Positions 16,662 to 26,192 of a stretch of DNA of 56,896 nt are shown here, piece by piece; positions within the stretch are counted from its first letter, which is position 1, and each line of letters begins with the position of its first letter. Below the pieces are notes generated by a model. The model saw only the letters and a program-made list of their open reading frames with translations, ran no database searches and was not told the origin of the DNA. This DNA is from an uncultured Oxalobacter sp. (GTDB lineage Bacteria; Pseudomonadota; Gammaproteobacteria; Burkholderiales; Burkholderiaceae_D): NCBI GenBank assembly GCA_905202055.1, contig CAJKQK010000007.1, positions 1-56,896 of the forward strand. The letters are read 5' to 3'. The position numbers and the translations under genes are program-made.

Positions 16662-17927
16662 ATGGACATCAAAAGTTACATGACCCGGATCGGGCAACAG
16701 GCCCGGGAAGCTGCCAGCCTGATGGCGAAAGCCGATACAGCGACCAAGAACAGGGCGTTATTGTTTATTGCCCAGGCAATACGCCGGGAAGTCGCCCCTT
16801 TGCGCGCAGCGAACCGGAAAGATCTCGATATCGCGCAGGACAATGGCCTTGAAGCGGCACTGCTGGACCGGCTGACCCTGTCGGACAAGGCCATCGAGAC
16901 GATGGCAACCGGTCTTGAACAGATTGCGTCCCTTGACGATCCGATCGGGGCTATTTCAAACCTCAAATTGCTTCCATCCGGCATTCAGGTCGGACAAATG
17001 CGTGTGCCACTGGGTGTCATCGGCATCATTTACGAGGCCCGGCCGAATGTCACGGTTGACGCGGCAGGACTGTGCATAAAGAGTGGTAACGCCACCATTT
17101 TACGAGGCGGCTCGGAAGCCATTCACTGCAATCAGGTTCTTGCCGGCTTGGTCAAGGAAGGCCTTGTCAAAGCCGGACTGCCCGAACAGGCTGTACAGGT
17201 TGTCGAAACGACTGACCGCGCCGCAGTCGGTGAACTGATTACGATGGTGGAATACGTCGACGTCATCGTTCCCCGTGGCGGCAAAGGATTGATCGAGCGG
17301 CTGATGCGCGAATCGAAAATCCCGATGATCAAACATCTGGACGGCATCTGCCACATTTATATCGATGACAGCGCAGACCTCGACAAGGCGGTTGAAATCG
17401 GTTTCAACGCCAAATGCCAGCGTTACGGAACCTGTAATACCATGGAAACGCTTCTGATATCCGAGAACGTTGCTGCCGATGTATTGCCGCTTCTGGCAAC
17501 ACGATATCGTGACGAAGAAGTCGAACTGCGGTGTGACGAAAGAGCATTTCAGATAGTGAGCGCCTATCCTTATCTTGCCAAAGCCACAGAAGAGGACTGG
17601 CAAACGGAATATCTCGCCCCGATATTGGCTGTTCGTATCGTCAGCGGTCTGGATGAAGCCATTGCTCATATCAACCGGTACTCATCCAAACATACCGACG
17701 CCATCATTACCGAGAATTACAGCCATTCACTCCGCTTTCTGCGCGAGGTGGACTCGTCTTCCGTCATGGTCAACGCATCCACACGCTTTGCCGATGGCTT
17801 CGAATATGGCCTCGGCGCGGAAATCGGCATTTCCAACGACAAGCTGCATGCCCGTGGCCCGGTCGGTCTTGAAGGATTGACGTCCCTGAAATATGTCGTT
17901 TTCGGTCATGGCGAAATTCGCAAATAA
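16662..17927 (+). CDS. proA: Gamma-glutamyl phosphate reductase
   Basis: The 421-residue enzyme reduces gamma-glutamyl phosphate to the semialdehyde with NADPH in proline synthesis. Landmarks are VPLGVIGIIYEARPNVT, GNATILRGGSEA, and the catalytic-Cys region NAKCQRYGTCNTMETLL (about residue 252). The C-terminus has RFADGFEYGLGAEIGIS. Standard length. The partner kinase proB is not in the window. Confidence 0.97.
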   Translation: MDIKSYMTRIGQQAREAASLMAKADTATKNRALLFIAQAIRREVAPLRAANRKDLDIAQDNGLEAALLDRLTLSDKAIETMATGLEQIASLDDPIGAISNLKLLPSGIQVGQMRVPLGVIGIIYEARPNVTVDAAGLCIKSGNATILRGGSEAIHCNQVLAGLVKEGLVKAGLPEQAVQVVETTDRAAVGELITMVEYVDVIVPRGGKGLIERLMRESKIPMIKHLDGICHIYIDDSADLDKAVEIGFNAKCQRYGTCNTMETLLISENVAADVLPLLATRYRDEEVELRCDERAFQIVSAYPYLAKATEEDWQTEYLAPILAVRIVSGLDEAIAHINRYSSKHTDAIITENYSHSLRFLREVDSSSVMVNASTRFADGFEYGLGAEIGISNDKLHARGPVGLEGLTSLKYVVFGHGEIRK

Positions 17928-17963
17928 GTTTTTTAAATCAATTACGGTCAAAAGGTAACCTGC

Positions 17964-19187
17964 ATGTCATCCAGCTACTCCTATTTTTGCCCATGCCCGA
18001 GAGGGATGGAAGCTGCGCTCGCCGAAGAGCTGAAAGAAATCGCCGAAAAAAGCAAAACACTGGCGATTCACCAGACCATTCCGGGAGGAGTCCATTGTTC
18101 CGGTATTATCGAAGATTGTTGGCTGATCAATCTGTATTCCCGCATCGCTTCTCGCGTTTTGCTCAGAATTGCGCAATCGAGCTACAAGAGTGAAGAAGAC
18201 ATTTACCGGCTGGCAGTAAAGCAGCCATGGGAAAGCTGGTTCGACGTTCAAAATACCTTGCGTATCGACATCACAGCCATCAAATCACCGTTAAAGAGCC
18301 TGAATTTCACAACGCTGCGGATCAAGGACGGGGTCGTCGACCGTTTCCGCAGCCAGAACGGTGTACGTCCATCCGTCAATACGCATGCGCCGGATATACG
18401 GATTGCCGGATTTCTGGATGCCCATAATGCGACCCTTTATCTGGATACCTCCGGTGAAGCGCTCTTCAAGCGCGGCTGGCGTCTTGAAACCGGCGATGCT
18501 CCCTTGCGTGAAAATCTGGCAGCCGGCCTGTTGAGAATATCGGGCTGGAAACCGGGCATACCTCTTCTCGACCCGATGTGTGGTTCAGGCACCATCCTGA
18601 TTGAAGCCGCCCAGATCATGATGGGGATTCCTCCGGGATACAAACGGGCTTTTTCATTTGAAAAACTCGGCAACTTCGATGCCGCAAAATGGAAAGCGCT
18701 GAAAGATGCCGTCAGAATCAATCCGGTACCGGACGACCCGATGATATATGGGAGCGACATTTCCGGCGACATGCTGGCGATGACCCGGCATAATCTGCAG
18801 GAAGCGGGCATCCCTTTCGACATCCCGCTTCATCAGATCGAGGCACAGGAAATCAAAATGCCGATCGACAAACCCGGCATCATTTTGACGAACCCGCCTT
18901 ATGGTGAGCGCATCGGCGTGCGCGGCAACCGCCACCTTGAAGCCGACGAGCTGGCCAGCCAGTTCTATCAGGCTTTGGGAACAACGCTGAAACAGCGGTT
19001 CCCGAACTGGTCCGTTTTCCTGTTTACAGCCGACCTTGCCGTCCCGAAAATGCTTCGCCTGAAAGAAGCGCGGAAAACGCCGTTTTATAATGGCCCGATT
19101 GAATGCCGCCTGTTCCGTTTCGACATGGTTGCCGGTTCGAACCGGCCGCACCAGTCCAGAACGTTCAGGCCTGAAGAAAAGAAATAA
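17964..19187 (+). CDS. THUMP-domain class I RNA methyltransferase (RlmL-like)
   Basis: The 407-residue protein has an N-terminal THUMP-type RNA-binding domain and a C-terminal Rossmann methyltransferase. The SAM motif is LLDPMCGSGTILIEAA (about residue 197) and the catalytic motif is NPPYGERIGV, diagnostic for N2-guanine or related base methylation. It matches the N-terminal half of E. coli RlmKL, which makes m2G2445 in 23S rRNA; the RlmK half is absent. The exact target is inference. It follows proA on the same strand, 36 bases later. Confidence 0.88.
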   Translation: MSSSYSYFCPCPRGMEAALAEELKEIAEKSKTLAIHQTIPGGVHCSGIIEDCWLINLYSRIASRVLLRIAQSSYKSEEDIYRLAVKQPWESWFDVQNTLRIDITAIKSPLKSLNFTTLRIKDGVVDRFRSQNGVRPSVNTHAPDIRIAGFLDAHNATLYLDTSGEALFKRGWRLETGDAPLRENLAAGLLRISGWKPGIPLLDPMCGSGTILIEAAQIMMGIPPGYKRAFSFEKLGNFDAAKWKALKDAVRINPVPDDPMIYGSDISGDMLAMTRHNLQEAGIPFDIPLHQIEAQEIKMPIDKPGIILTNPPYGERIGVRGNRHLEADELASQFYQALGTTLKQRFPNWSVFLFTADLAVPKMLRLKEARKTPFYNGPIECRLFRFDMVAGSNRPHQSRTFRPEEKK

Positions 19188-19206
19188 TGTAATGGCCGAG
19201 GCGTAA

Positions 19207-21300
19207 GTGACTAGAACTCTGCTGATCGATAATTACGATTCTTTCACCTACAATCTTTATCATCTGATCGCAGTCGTCAACGGCTGTCCTCCGGTAGTGA
19301 TAAAAAATGACGACCCGGACTGGAAACCGCAAATGGTTTACGATTTCGACAACATCGTCATCTCACCGGGGCCCGGTCGTCCGGACAAACGGTCTGATTT
19401 CGGCATATGTCCTGATGTGATTGCGCAGAAAGATATTCCTGTTCTCGGAATCTGTCTCGGGCATCAGGGTATTTGCCAGTTTCACGGCAGCCGGATCGGG
19501 CTGGCAACGGAAGCTCGACACGGCCGGAAATCACTCGTCACCCATAATAGCAGCGATATTTTCGGGAATATCCCATCCCCCTTTTCGGTCATCCGTTATC
19601 ATTCTCTCGCGGTTTACGACGTTCCGGACACGCTGGAAGTAACGGCACGAGCGGAAGATGGGACTATCATGGGAATCCGTCACAAAACCTTTCCCCAATG
19701 GGGAGTCCAGTTTCATCCTGAATCGATCTGTACGGAATACGGGCTGCAAATCTTTGAAAATTTCAGAAACCTGACAGAAAGCCGGCGAAACAAAACCGAT
19801 AAAATATCCGTCAGTCCGCTTACTCTTCTGAAACGTGCTGAAAAACAAACATTAAAAAAACAGGCGAAAGAAAACCTGGTTCTTTTACACAAAAAGCTGG
19901 CGCTGGATGCTGATTCCGAAACGGTTTTCGAAAGATGTTTCAGAGATTCCGAATATGCTATCTGGCTTGACAGTAACCGGCAGGACTATGGTTCGGGACG
20001 TTTTTCTTACCTGTGCAAACCGGATGGCGTTCTGGGACGTACCGTTTGCGTGAATGTGAATACACATTCCATCCATATCACGGGTAAAAATGGCCATCTG
20101 GAAACGAAAGGCAATTTTTTCGACTGGCTGGAAAAAGATTTGGGTCGTTTTGAAATTGATTTACCGGAGATGCCTTTTGAATTCGCTCTCGGATGGCTTG
20201 GCTACATCGGTTACGAAATGAAAGGGGATTGTGGCGCTGGAAATATCCATCTGTCCCCATACCCTGATACGGTCATGGTATTTTGCGACCGCGGGATTGT
20301 TATCGACCATCAGGAAAAACAGATTCACCTGCTGGCGCTGGCCCGGACTGATGATCAGGCTGAATCAAAAAAATGGATTGATGATACATCCATATTTCTT
20401 TCAGATATCCTCCGTCCCCATCAGAACGAACCTGCAAATTTCCCCGAATCGCTTTCCCTTGAAACGCCATTCATTCTTCGGCACGACAAAAAAAAATACA
20501 TCGAACTCATCAAAAAAAGCCAGGAATATATCCGGCAGGGCGAAACCTACGAAGTCTGCCTGACAAATATGGCAACGGCCCGATCCGGGGCCGATCCCTG
20601 GACAGTTTACCGTATGCTTCGACACTCCAATCCAGCGCCTTACAGCGCTTATCTGCAACTGAAAGATATTTGCATACTGAGCTGTTCTCCCGAACGTTTC
20701 CTTGCCATTTCAGATAACCGGATTGCCGAGTCCAAACCGATCAAGGGAACCAGGGGCCGTTCGAATGATCCGCTTGAAGACAAAAAACTTTACGAAGAAC
20801 TGGTTGCGAGTGAAAAAGAGAATGCGGAAAACCTGATGATCGTCGATCTGGTACGGCACGATCTTGGAAAAACAGCTGAATTGGACAGTGTCGAAGTCCC
20901 GAAACTGTTCGCCATCGAATCGTATCAAACCGTTCACCAGATGGTCAGCACCATCCGGTCGACAATCCGGGAAAACGCTTCCCCGTGCCAATGCATCCAG
21001 GACGCATTCCCCGGCGGTTCGATGACGGGAGCGCCGAAACTCCGGACCATGCAGATTCTCGATGTTCTGGAAGAGGGCGCACGCGGCATTTATTCCGGAG
21101 CCATCGGCTATTTTTCCCTTTCTGGTGCCGTTGACTTAAGCATCGTCATCCGGACTCTGATCATGTCTCAAGGTGAGTTATCGTTCGGTATCGGGGGAGC
21201 GATTACCGCACTCTCCGATCCGGAAGAGGAATTCGAGGAAATCCGGGTAAAAGCAAAAGCGTTTCTCGATCTCTTCAATACCGATTTTTCCGGATATTAG
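19207..21300 (+). CDS. pabAB: Aminodeoxychorismate synthase, fused PabA-PabB
   Basis: This 697-residue fusion turns chorismate and glutamine into 4-amino-4-deoxychorismate for folate. Residues 1-190 form a glutamine amidotransferase with the nucleophile in GICLGHQG (Cys83) and GVQFHPES (His170, Glu172). The rest is a PabB-type chorismate enzyme with KPIKGTRGR, whose lysine marks PabB rather than anthranilate synthase (TrpE has alanine there), VDLVRHDLGK, and GSMTGAPK. The start is GTG at 19207, 19 bases after the previous stop. pabC follows 12 bases downstream. The N-terminal GAT order also separates it from TrpE-G fusions. Confidence 0.92.
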   Translation: MTRTLLIDNYDSFTYNLYHLIAVVNGCPPVVIKNDDPDWKPQMVYDFDNIVISPGPGRPDKRSDFGICPDVIAQKDIPVLGICLGHQGICQFHGSRIGLATEARHGRKSLVTHNSSDIFGNIPSPFSVIRYHSLAVYDVPDTLEVTARAEDGTIMGIRHKTFPQWGVQFHPESICTEYGLQIFENFRNLTESRRNKTDKISVSPLTLLKRAEKQTLKKQAKENLVLLHKKLALDADSETVFERCFRDSEYAIWLDSNRQDYGSGRFSYLCKPDGVLGRTVCVNVNTHSIHITGKNGHLETKGNFFDWLEKDLGRFEIDLPEMPFEFALGWLGYIGYEMKGDCGAGNIHLSPYPDTVMVFCDRGIVIDHQEKQIHLLALARTDDQAESKKWIDDTSIFLSDILRPHQNEPANFPESLSLETPFILRHDKKKYIELIKKSQEYIRQGETYEVCLTNMATARSGADPWTVYRMLRHSNPAPYSAYLQLKDICILSCSPERFLAISDNRIAESKPIKGTRGRSNDPLEDKKLYEELVASEKENAENLMIVDLVRHDLGKTAELDSVEVPKLFAIESYQTVHQMVSTIRSTIRENASPCQCIQDAFPGGSMTGAPKLRTMQILDVLEEGARGIYSGAIGYFSLSGAVDLSIVIRTLIMSQGELSFGIGGAITALSDPEEEFEEIRVKAKAFLDLFNTDFSGY

Positions 21301-21312
21301 GAGAAGGCAATC

Positions 21313-22095
21313 GTGTCTCATGCCGAAACTGTTTATCAGTTTAATATAAAAAAAAGGCTGTCCTCTACGAATGAACCAGCAGAGAAACTGCTGGTAGCCG
21401 ATTCGTGGCTGGTTAAGGATGGCTGTGTCCGTGCCTTGCATTTGCATCGGCACCGTTTCTTTTCAAGTTGCATCGAACTGGCCGGAACCAGTCCGGATAT
21501 CCTGAATGAGTTCTGGAATGCCGCCATTGGTAAACTGCCGAAAACCGGCTCGTGGTTTCCACGTATTGAACTGGCCGGAAATTTATGCTGCCCTGTTTTC
21601 CAGATCCGTCTCCGGCCTGCACCAGCCATTCACTCAACGATCCGGCTGATTGATTATGAAAGCAGGGATTTCAGAAAATTGCCCCGGCACAAAGGGCCCG
21701 ATCTGGCGAATTTGATATCGGCAAGGAAGAAAATCATGGGGCAGGGCGCGGATGATGCCATCCTGAGCACCTCCACGGGATTTTTGCTTGAAGGACTCAC
21801 GACGAGCATTTTCTGGTGGGAAGGATCAACGTTATGTACGACCTCACCGTCACGACGCGTACTGCCGGGCGTGACCAGCCAGCTGCTCCGTTTTATCGCG
21901 GAAGAGGAGAACATTCCCTTTGCCCATCGTTTTCGAAAACCTGACGACTTGAATGGCTTTGAAGTCTGGGCTGTCAACGCGCTTCACGGCATCCGTCGAG
22001 TCGTTGTCTGGGAAAAATCACCGTTCCAAACATCCAGTCATATCGACATCGACTTCTGGCGACAAAAGCTGGACAAGTTCACAAAACCAGTCTGA
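21313..22095 (+). CDS. pabC: Aminodeoxychorismate lyase (class IV aminotransferase fold)
   Basis: The 260-residue PLP enzyme would release pyruvate from aminodeoxychorismate to give p-aminobenzoate. The PLP lysine is probably in RHKGPDLANLISARKK, the conserved glutamate is in FLLEGLTTSIFWW, and the phosphate-binding turn is in VLPGVTSQLL. The start is GTG with a good AGGAGA site upstream. Class IV enzymes can also be D-amino acid or branched-chain aminotransferases; its place 12 bases after pabAB points to PabC. Confidence 0.86.
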   Translation: MSHAETVYQFNIKKRLSSTNEPAEKLLVADSWLVKDGCVRALHLHRHRFFSSCIELAGTSPDILNEFWNAAIGKLPKTGSWFPRIELAGNLCCPVFQIRLRPAPAIHSTIRLIDYESRDFRKLPRHKGPDLANLISARKKIMGQGADDAILSTSTGFLLEGLTTSIFWWEGSTLCTTSPSRRVLPGVTSQLLRFIAEEENIPFAHRFRKPDDLNGFEVWAVNALHGIRRVVVWEKSPFQTSSHIDIDFWRQKLDKFTKPV

Positions 22096-22106
22096 ATAGT
22101 TGATTA

Positions 22107-23459
22107 TCAGACACCCGCAACGGTCATTTCCCCGATCAGTATCGATCCGGATTTCTTGCCTCCACGTATCTGAGTATCCGCGCCAATCGCGACAATCCGT
22201 CTGAACATTTCTTTCAGATTTCCGGCAATCGTGATTTCCTCGACCGGATACTGGATGACGCCGTTTTCAACCCAGAATCCGGACGCGCCTCTGGAATAAT
22301 CGCCCGTCACGTAATTGATCCCCTGTCCCATCAGATCAGTCACGACAAGCCCCGTCCCCATCTTTTTCAGCATCGCCGCAAAATCATCCGTTTCTTCCGT
22401 CAGTTTCGAACTCAGGATCAGGTTATGCGAACCTCCTGCATTTCCCGTCGTTTTCATGCCCAGCTTGCGTGCGGAATAGGAAGAAAGGAAATAACCTCTC
22501 ACAATGCCATCCTCGACAATCTGGCGGCGGCTTGTTCTGACGCCTTCATCGTCGAAAGGAGCCGACCCGCTCGCGCCGATGATATGGGGATCTTCCAGCA
22601 AACCGATATGATCCGGGAAAACCGGTTTATCCATCGAATCCAGCAGGAAACTGCTTTTCCGGTACAATGCACCGCCGGAAACCCCATAAACGAACGAATT
22701 CAGCAGGCCGATGGCAAGCGGCGCCTCGAAGAGAACCGGACATTTCCGTGTTCCGACCGATCTGGCATTCAGGCGCGCAAGCGCACGCTCGGCGGCATAA
22801 CGCCCGACTTCTTCGGGTGACTTGAGTTCAGCCGGATTTCTGGAAGAAGTGTACCAGTAATCCCGTTGCATATTACCGCCGGAACCTGCAATCGGCGCGA
22901 CGGAGAATGAATGGCTTGAATAGGGATATCCCCCAATAAACCCTTCACTGTTAGCCGAAATGAAATGCGAATGACTGACATTGACGCTGGCACCTTCCGT
23001 ATTGGATATCCTTTTGTCGGTTTCAAAAGCCGCCGCTTCACAGCGTTTCGCTATTTCAACGGCTTCTTCGGCATTGAGCGGCCAGCGGTAATAGAGTTGA
23101 AGATCACGGGGATGCCGTTCAAGCATGTCGGCATCTGGCAAACCCGCTGCCTCGTCTTCCGATGTAAACGTCGCGATATTGTAAGCCGCATCGACAGTCT
23201 GTCTCAGGGATTCTTTCGAAAAATCGGATGTTGTCGCATTGCCGCGTTTTTTTCCGACAAAAACCGTGACTTCGATCCCCTTGTCCTGATTTTTCTCAAT
23301 CGTCTCGATTTCCCCCTTGTGCACACTGACAGACAGGCCACTGCCTTCACTGATGCCCACGGCAGCGCCTGACGCTCCTTTGCTCCGTGCATATTTCAGT
23401 ACGTCTTCAGCAATTTGTTTCAACTGATCGTCGCTAGACACAAAATCGGAATCGTTCAT
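22107..23459 (-). CDS. pmbA: Metalloprotease PmbA (TldE)
   Basis: The 450-residue protein is the PmbA/TldE half of the TldD-TldE protease pair, which processes modified peptides and degrades unfolded ones. Recognisable parts are the N-terminal YARSKGASGAAVGISE, the middle TRKCPVLFEAPLAIGLL, and the C-terminal GVRTSRRQIVEDGIVRGY and MGQGINYVTGDYSRGASGFW. The TldD partner with the HExxxH site is not in the window. It is convergent with pabC (11 bases apart) and divergent from darP. Confidence 0.94.
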   Translation of the reverse strand: MNDSDFVSSDDQLKQIAEDVLKYARSKGASGAAVGISEGSGLSVSVHKGEIETIEKNQDKGIEVTVFVGKKRGNATTSDFSKESLRQTVDAAYNIATFTSEDEAAGLPDADMLERHPRDLQLYYRWPLNAEEAVEIAKRCEAAAFETDKRISNTEGASVNVSHSHFISANSEGFIGGYPYSSHSFSVAPIAGSGGNMQRDYWYTSSRNPAELKSPEEVGRYAAERALARLNARSVGTRKCPVLFEAPLAIGLLNSFVYGVSGGALYRKSSFLLDSMDKPVFPDHIGLLEDPHIIGASGSAPFDDEGVRTSRRQIVEDGIVRGYFLSSYSARKLGMKTTGNAGGSHNLILSSKLTEETDDFAAMLKKMGTGLVVTDLMGQGINYVTGDYSRGASGFWVENGVIQYPVEEITIAGNLKEMFRRIVAIGADTQIRGGKKSGSILIGEMTVAGV

Positions 23460-23546
23460 GAGATTATCTTTTTCAAGGTTCTGTTAAGGCTGTTATGATA
23501 GCAGCCAATAAGAAACGAGTTAATGACCTTACACAGAAGTACGATT

Positions 23547-24155
23547 ATGCCAAATTCAAACAGAGGTTCCTGCGGTTTCCGTTCCAGCGATCTGGAAGAA
23601 GAATACGACCGTCCCTCCAAATCGCAACTGAAACGTGAAATGACTGCCTTGCAAAAACTTGGCGAACAACTGGTCAATGAATCAGCCGACCGGTTAAAGC
23701 GCGTTCCCATGCCGGACAAACTGCGCGACGCCATCAAGGAATGCCAGCAAATCAGGCACCACGAAGGCAGAAGAAGACAATTGCAATATGTCGGTAAAAT
23801 CATGCGCTCTCTGGATCAGGATGCGGTTGCACAGATCAATAATACTCTCGACAGCTGGAAAGGCCTGTTGAAAGCAGATACCGTTTTGATGCATGCCATC
23901 GAAAAGCAGCGCGAAAAACTGTTGTCTGACGGTTCGGCACTGACTGAATTCGTGCAACAGTATCCCGCTGCCAATATCCAGCAACTGCGCACACTGATCA
24001 GAAACGCAAAAAAAGAAGCGGCCGAAAACAAACCGCCGAAATCGTACCGGGAAATTTACCGACAATTGAAGCAACTCATGTCACCTCCAGCCATTTCGAA
24101 TCAGAATAGTGATGAAATTGATGAAAGTGAGGAAGCTGATGAAGAAAAATCCTGA
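23547..24155 (+). CDS. darP: Dual-action ribosomal maturation protein DarP (YjgA, DUF615)
   Basis: The 202-residue protein is the YjgA/DUF615 family, which acts in 50S subunit maturation in E. coli. It has the family signature DRPSKSQLKREMTALQKLGEQL near the start and GKIMRSLDQDAVAQI in the middle. The C-terminus is highly acidic. The ATG at 23547 gives the usual length. It is divergent from pmbA, a pairing conserved in proteobacteria, and its last 17 bases overlap mog. Confidence 0.9.
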   Translation: MPNSNRGSCGFRSSDLEEEYDRPSKSQLKREMTALQKLGEQLVNESADRLKRVPMPDKLRDAIKECQQIRHHEGRRRQLQYVGKIMRSLDQDAVAQINNTLDSWKGLLKADTVLMHAIEKQREKLLSDGSALTEFVQQYPAANIQQLRTLIRNAKKEAAENKPPKSYREIYRQLKQLMSPPAISNQNSDEIDESEEADEEKS

Positions 24156-24738
24156 AGACATTTCGATCGGACTGGTTTCCGTTTCGGATCGCGCCTATGA
24201 AGGGACCTATCCCGATCTGGGCATTCCTGCACTGGAAGCATGGCTTTCATCTGCCATCAAATCCCGCATCTGGCTGGAAAAGCGTTTGATTGCCGACGAA
24301 TATGAACAGATCGAGAAAACCCTGCACGAACTGGTCGATGAAGACCGTTGTTCGCTTATTCTGACGACCGGAGGCACCGGCCCCGCCAGACGCGACCGGA
24401 CACCGGATGCGACGCTGGCGGTGGGCACAAGGGAAATGCCAGGCTTTGGCGAACAAATGCGTCAAATAAGCCTACATTTCGTTCCAACCGCCATTTTGTC
24501 GCGTCAGGTTGCCGTTATCTGTGAACGGCCCGAACATGCCTCTCTCATCCTGAACCTTCCCGGGCAACCGGCTGCCATCAGACAGACTCTGGAAGGCGTT
24601 CGCGACAAGGACGGAAATATCACCGTTCCGGGAATTTTTACCGCCGTTCCCTATTGTATCGACCTGATCGGAGGCCCATACATCGAAACGAATGAAGCCG
24701 TTTGCAAGGCATGGCGTCCCAAAAAGGACGTACAGTAA
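24139..24738 (+). CDS. mog: Molybdopterin adenylyltransferase Mog
   Basis: The 199-residue protein adenylates molybdopterin before molybdenum insertion. Key parts are IGLVSVSDRAYEGTYPDLG at the start, the MPT-binding TTGGTGPARRDRTPDAT, and LILNLPGQPAAIRQTLEGV. The ATG at 24139 has GAGGAAG upstream, within the end of darP; the 17-base overlap suggests translational coupling. Usual length for Mog. Confidence 0.92.
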   Translation: MKKNPEDISIGLVSVSDRAYEGTYPDLGIPALEAWLSSAIKSRIWLEKRLIADEYEQIEKTLHELVDEDRCSLILTTGGTGPARRDRTPDATLAVGTREMPGFGEQMRQISLHFVPTAILSRQVAVICERPEHASLILNLPGQPAAIRQTLEGVRDKDGNITVPGIFTAVPYCIDLIGGPYIETNEAVCKAWRPKKDVQ

Positions 24739-24813
24739 AACAGTTGTACTGACTGATCCATTACCGGCTCAACTAATCACCTTTTAACAACCCATTAACC
24801 GACGAGAAAAACA

Positions 24814-25485
24814 ATGAGCACATTTTTGCAATACAGCCAGGCCGATACCGGACCCGATCCGCAAGTCTCCGTCATCTGGATGCATGGTCTGGGAGACCAC
24901 GGTTCCAGTTTCGTTCCGCTGGTAAAAGAATTCGACCTCTCCGGTTGCCCCCCTATCCGCTTCATCTTTCCACATGCTCCGGAACGTAACATCACGGCTA
25001 ACGGTGGCTATTTCATGCGTGCGTGGTTTGATATTTACGCCGGATTTGAAGATTCTGACATGGAAGATTCCGAAGGCATCATCCAGTCCCGCGACCAGAT
25101 TATCACCCTGATCGAGCAGGAAAAAAGAAGAGGCGTACCCGCCGGCAAAATTTTTCTGGCGGGCTTTTCACAGGGATGCGCGATGGCCCTTTACACCGGC
25201 TTGTGCTATCCGGAAAAACTGGCGGGCATCATCGGCCTGTCCGGTTACATGCCACTCATGTATTCCTTCCCTGACGACAGGAATCCGGCCAACCAGAACA
25301 CCCCTGTATTCCTGGCTCATGGCACGCAGGATGAAGTCGTGCCGTTCTCACGCGCCGAAGACACTTTGAAATTGCTGGAATCACTCGGTTACAAGGTCGA
25401 CTGGAACGCCTATAACATGGGTCATACGATGTCGTTGCCTGAAGTACAGGACCTTTCCGCCTGGTTGACCAAATTGCTGGCCTGA
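24814..25485 (+). CDS. Carboxylesterase of the alpha/beta hydrolase fold
   Basis: The 223-residue cytoplasmic enzyme belongs to the carboxylesterase/phospholipase family (Abhydrolase_2). The catalytic triad can be read: Ser in GFSQGCAMAL (about residue 117), Asp in HGTQDEVVPF, and His in YNMGHTMSLPE. WMHGLGDHGSSF is the oxyanion region. No signal peptide. Homologues hydrolyse short-chain esters or deacylate proteins; the natural substrate is not shown. It ends near a hairpin terminator convergent with yaeQ. Confidence 0.9.
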   Translation: MSTFLQYSQADTGPDPQVSVIWMHGLGDHGSSFVPLVKEFDLSGCPPIRFIFPHAPERNITANGGYFMRAWFDIYAGFEDSDMEDSEGIIQSRDQIITLIEQEKRRGVPAGKIFLAGFSQGCAMALYTGLCYPEKLAGIIGLSGYMPLMYSFPDDRNPANQNTPVFLAHGTQDEVVPFSRAEDTLKLLESLGYKVDWNAYNMGHTMSLPEVQDLSAWLTKLLA

Positions 25486-25498
25486 TCCGGTTTTAACG

Positions 25499-25530
25499 GC
25501 AATCCCTGCTTTCAGAAAGGCAGGGATTGC
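25499..25530. terminator. Hairpin between the esterase and yaeQ genes
   Basis: GCAATCCCTGC pairs with GCAGGGATTGC around a 10-base loop in the gap between two convergent genes. The T run is poor on the plus strand, so efficiency is uncertain. Confidence 0.65.
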
Positions 25531-25531
25531 T

Positions 25532-26080
25532 TCATTCAATGGCCTGTCGTGTACACGCCTGTATATCCAGTTCGAAATTTCCGTTTTTTCCGATCAGGCT
25601 CATCTGGCTGTCCTGTATCAGACACTGCCATTCCATTGACCTTTCGACCTGCCGTGAAATGGCTTCCGTCATTTCAGCCGGCAAAACCACAACTTCAAGA
25701 TTCGGGATTTTTTCCAGATCCGCCTTGCTCTTTTTCCACCACAAGCCGGCATTGCGACCATATCCGAAGACGACGATTTTCCTGGCCTGCCTGCTTTTTG
25801 ACACAATACGCCTGACGGTCGGAGCACCCACTTCAATCCATAAATCCGTCTGTCCGGTCAGATCCTTTATCCATAAATCGGGTTCTTCCGCTTCTGACAG
25901 CCCTTTCGTGAAGACAAGTCGCTCATCGGCATAACGCATGAAGGCGATCAGGCGCGCCATCATTCGCTCATCAGTCTCCGAAGGATGCCGTGCCATTGTG
26001 AGGGAATAAGTCGCGTAATGCTGCCTGTCCATATCGGACAGCTGGACATTCGTTTTGAAAATCGATACGGAAAGAGCCAT
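25532..26080 (-). CDS. yaeQ: YaeQ family protein
   Basis: The 182-residue protein matches YaeQ, whose fold resembles PD-(D/E)XK nucleases and whose role is unsettled. It opens with KTNVQLSDMDRQHY and has the core SEAEEPDLWIKDLTGQTDLWIEVGAP, where acidic residues and IEVG resemble the nuclease site, followed by RRIVSKSRQARKIVVFGYG. Length is typical. It is divergent from mscS. Confidence 0.9.
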   Translation of the reverse strand: MALSVSIFKTNVQLSDMDRQHYATYSLTMARHPSETDERMMARLIAFMRYADERLVFTKGLSEAEEPDLWIKDLTGQTDLWIEVGAPTVRRIVSKSRQARKIVVFGYGRNAGLWWKKSKADLEKIPNLEVVVLPAEMTEAISRQVERSMEWQCLIQDSQMSLIGKNGNFELDIQACTRQAIE

Positions 26081-26192
26081 AAGAACCGAAACAGGAACCT
26101 GAAAATCGAAGAATCTGAATATATATCAGACTGTCGGTTTTATAAAAAGTGATTATTACAACTATCGCATAAAAAACTGACACCCAAACGTT

